From assembly GCA_006218025.1 (NCBI GenBank), contig VBWA01000017.1, positions 1 to 64,000 of the forward strand: a stretch of 64,000 nt of DNA. The letters are read 5' to 3'. Under the pieces are notes generated by a model. That model saw only the letters and a list, made by a program, of their open reading frames with translations. It did not search any database and had not been told where the DNA came from. This document shows, in pieces, positions 62,694 through 64,000 of this stretch; position 1 is the first letter of the stretch, and each line of letters begins with the position of its first letter. The translations under genes were made by a program, and so were the position numbers. The stretch comes from Rhodocyclaceae bacterium (lineage in GTDB: Bacteria > Pseudomonadota > Gammaproteobacteria > Burkholderiales > Rhodocyclaceae).

Positions 62694-64000
62694 TCAGCGG
62701 CTTTGCGGACCGAACGCCGGCAAACCCCCAAGGTAGCCGATGCTGCCGCGCTGGTCGATCTTCTTTCGCAGCTCGACCTTGATCGCTTCGGGATACTTCT
62801 TGAGGTCGTTGGCCGCGCCCGGGTGCTGGATGTTGCCCATGATGTAGGTGTGACCGCCGAGATTGGGCACCACCTGCAGGCCGGTGTGTTCGCCGCCGGC
62901 CGGCGCCGAGAGCAGGCGCGCCAGATTGCCGGAATCGATGTTCAGCGCCCAGAGGAAGTTGTTGAGGTGGTTGCCCGAGTCCTCGCCGATGAACAGCGTG
63001 CGCATCCCGGACGAGTACTTGATGTTGTCCGGGTTGGCGACGCGCTCGGTGTCGCACGTGTCATAGGCGCCCCGGGGCTGGCCGAAGGGTTTCCTGGCGC
63101 CCAGCAGCAGCGCGTCCAGCGTCGCCGCCACCCACTCGCTCTTGATCGCCTCGCCGGTGCTGTCCCGTTGCGCGCCGGAGAGGTGGGCCTGGTAGATGCC
63201 GCCACAGACGAAATCCTTGGCGTCGCCCTTGAGCTTGATGTGATCCTGCGGCCGCTCGCCATTCTGGCCGTCGAGCATGCCGGCTTCGATGTAGGACATC
63301 GCTACATACAGCTTGCGGTCCTCGGCGTTGTGCGTGACGCCTTCCATCTTGGTAAATTCGCTGGTGGCACCGAGCATGGCGCCGTAGCGGCGCGATTCGA
63401 GGAAGGCGGCTGCGGTTTCCATGCTCGGCTTGAGCTTGAGATAGGTCACTTCCTGCTTCATGCCCGAGCCGGGCGCGCCCTTGCCGCCCTGGCCCTCATA
63501 GACGAATACCGGCTTGAAGTCCCGGAACTGTTCGGGGTTGGCCTTCACGTCCGCCGGCGTCGCCGTCTCGAAAATGTCGGAGAATCTGATGCCCCGATCG
63601 ACCAGCGTCTTGACCTCGGCTTCGTGCGAATGGCCGAGACGGATCCACTTCAGGTTGGCCGAGCCGCCGCCATCGTTACCCTGGGCCGAACGCTGCTCCC
63701 ATTTCGCGGCGTAGAGCGTGCCGGTTGACAGGTCGCGCGCCTTGTCGGCGACGAACATGAACAGCATGGTGTCGCGGCCGTCATCGCCCATGTAGGCGGT
63801 GCGCTCGTCCGGCATCACGTCGGCCAGTTCGGTGGCGAGCCGGCCCATGGCGTAGCGCTTGACTGGCTGCGCCGTCCCGTCAGCGCCGACTTTCACCTCG
63901 ACCAGGTGACCGTAGCGGTAGGGGTTGGCGCCGCCCTCGCTGGCAGTCTTGCCGGGTGTGCCGAGGTAGAGGTTCATCGACTCCAGCGGCTCACGTTCGA
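62694..64000 (-). CDS. PhoX-like DUF839 protein (partial, runs off the right edge)
   Basis: The C-terminal 435 or so residues of a PhoX/DUF839 protein; the frame stays open to the end of the window, so the true start is outside. Segments such as GHLVEVKVGADGTAQ, MGDDGRDTMLFMF, EGVTHNAEDRKLYVAMS and YSSGMRTLFIGEDSGNHLNNFLWA match the beta-propeller of calcium/iron alkaline phosphatases of the PhoX type. These are usually exported by Tat, but the signal sequence is not in view. The codons for KVGADGTAQ contain copy 11 of the dispersed motif. Confidence 0.85.
   Translation of the reverse strand, partial: EREPLESMNLYLGTPGKTASEGGANPYRYGHLVEVKVGADGTAQPVKRYAMGRLATELADVMPDERTAYMGDDGRDTMLFMFVADKARDLSTGTLYAAKWEQRSAQGNDGGGSANLKWIRLGHSHEAEVKTLVDRGIRFSDIFETATPADVKANPEQFRDFKPVFVYEGQGGKGAPGSGMKQEVTYLKLKPSMETAAAFLESRRYGAMLGATSEFTKMEGVTHNAEDRKLYVAMSYIEAGMLDGQNGERPQDHIKLKGDAKDFVCGGIYQAHLSGAQRDSTGEAIKSEWVAATLDALLLGARKPFGQPRGAYDTCDTERVANPDNIKYSSGMRTLFIGEDSGNHLNNFLWALNIDSGNLARLLSAPAGGEHTGLQVVPNLGGHTYIMGNIQHPGAANDLKKYPEAIKVELRKKIDQRGSIGYLGGLPAFGPQSR
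63872..63891 (-). repeat. dispersed 20-base motif, copy 11
   Basis: Minus-strand copy with N6 = GACGGG then ACGG, sense within the phoX-like gene and read as KVGADGTA. Confidence 0.75.

Overview
The window is a dense, GC-rich chromosomal segment from a betaproteobacterium. The gene order fits the Rhodocyclales/Nitrosomonadales side of the class: leuC-entericidin-leuD-leuB-asd-fimV-truA-trpF-trpB-trpA-accD-folC-SPOR-cvpA-purF-metZ, hrcA-hemH and trxC-grpE-dnaK-dnaJ, fur/bamE, dapB-carA-carB-greA, and yhbY/rlmE-ftsH-folP-glmM. The taxonomic placement is inferred from gene content and order. About 64 protein genes were recognised. No rRNA, tRNA, CRISPR array, insertion sequence or prophage was found, and no gap between genes exceeds 300 bases.

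Layout. Positions 1-1090 are visibly AT-richer and hold an unrecognised membrane protein; they look like the edge of an acquired segment. 1.1-5.2 kb: 5'-nucleotidase and DUF4143 ATPase (overlapping), a lipoprotein binding protein and a metallo-beta-lactamase-fold hydrolase. 5.3-8.9 kb, minus strand: M48 protease, pterin dehydratase, RsgA, WYL regulator. 8.9-13.9 kb: orn, an ArnT-like glycosyltransferase, rpmE, rho, trxA, ferredoxin. 13.9-34.1 kb, plus strand: aroC, leucine genes, asd, fimV, and a run of overlapping genes from truA to metZ for tRNA modification, tryptophan, fatty acid, folate, purine and methionine synthesis. 34-38.3 kb, minus strand: lpxH, two cyclophilins, an L,D-transpeptidase and a TPR protein. 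38.5-50 kb: cysS, hemerythrin, the DnaK chaperone set, trxC, hemH, hrcA, nadK, recN. 49.5-62.6 kb: fur with a GDT1-type cation transporter, bamE, dapB, carAB, greA, rlmE, ftsH, folP, glmM. The window ends inside a phoX-like gene.

Regulation. grpE and dnaK each have a near-consensus sigma-32 promoter (CTTGAA-N14-CCYCAT). carAB has a near-perfect sigma-70 promoter followed by a leader hairpin. trxC has an 11-bp-arm palindrome over its presumed -10. Both dnaK and ftsH, two partners in sigma-32 control, are interrupted by short frame-shifting deletions; these may be real or assembly errors.

Most unusual signal. A 20-base bipartite word, AGTCGGCGCT-N6-ACGG, occurs eleven times, always inside genes, on both strands and in four different reading frames, at a strikingly even spacing of 4.4-8.8 kb. 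Protein selection cannot explain it. It resembles a DNA-level genome signature such as an uptake sequence or a nucleoid/segregation protein site, and I do not recognise it. A second family, a 50-59-base foldable element, occurs as a tandem pair just upstream of fimV and once between the TPR gene and cysS.
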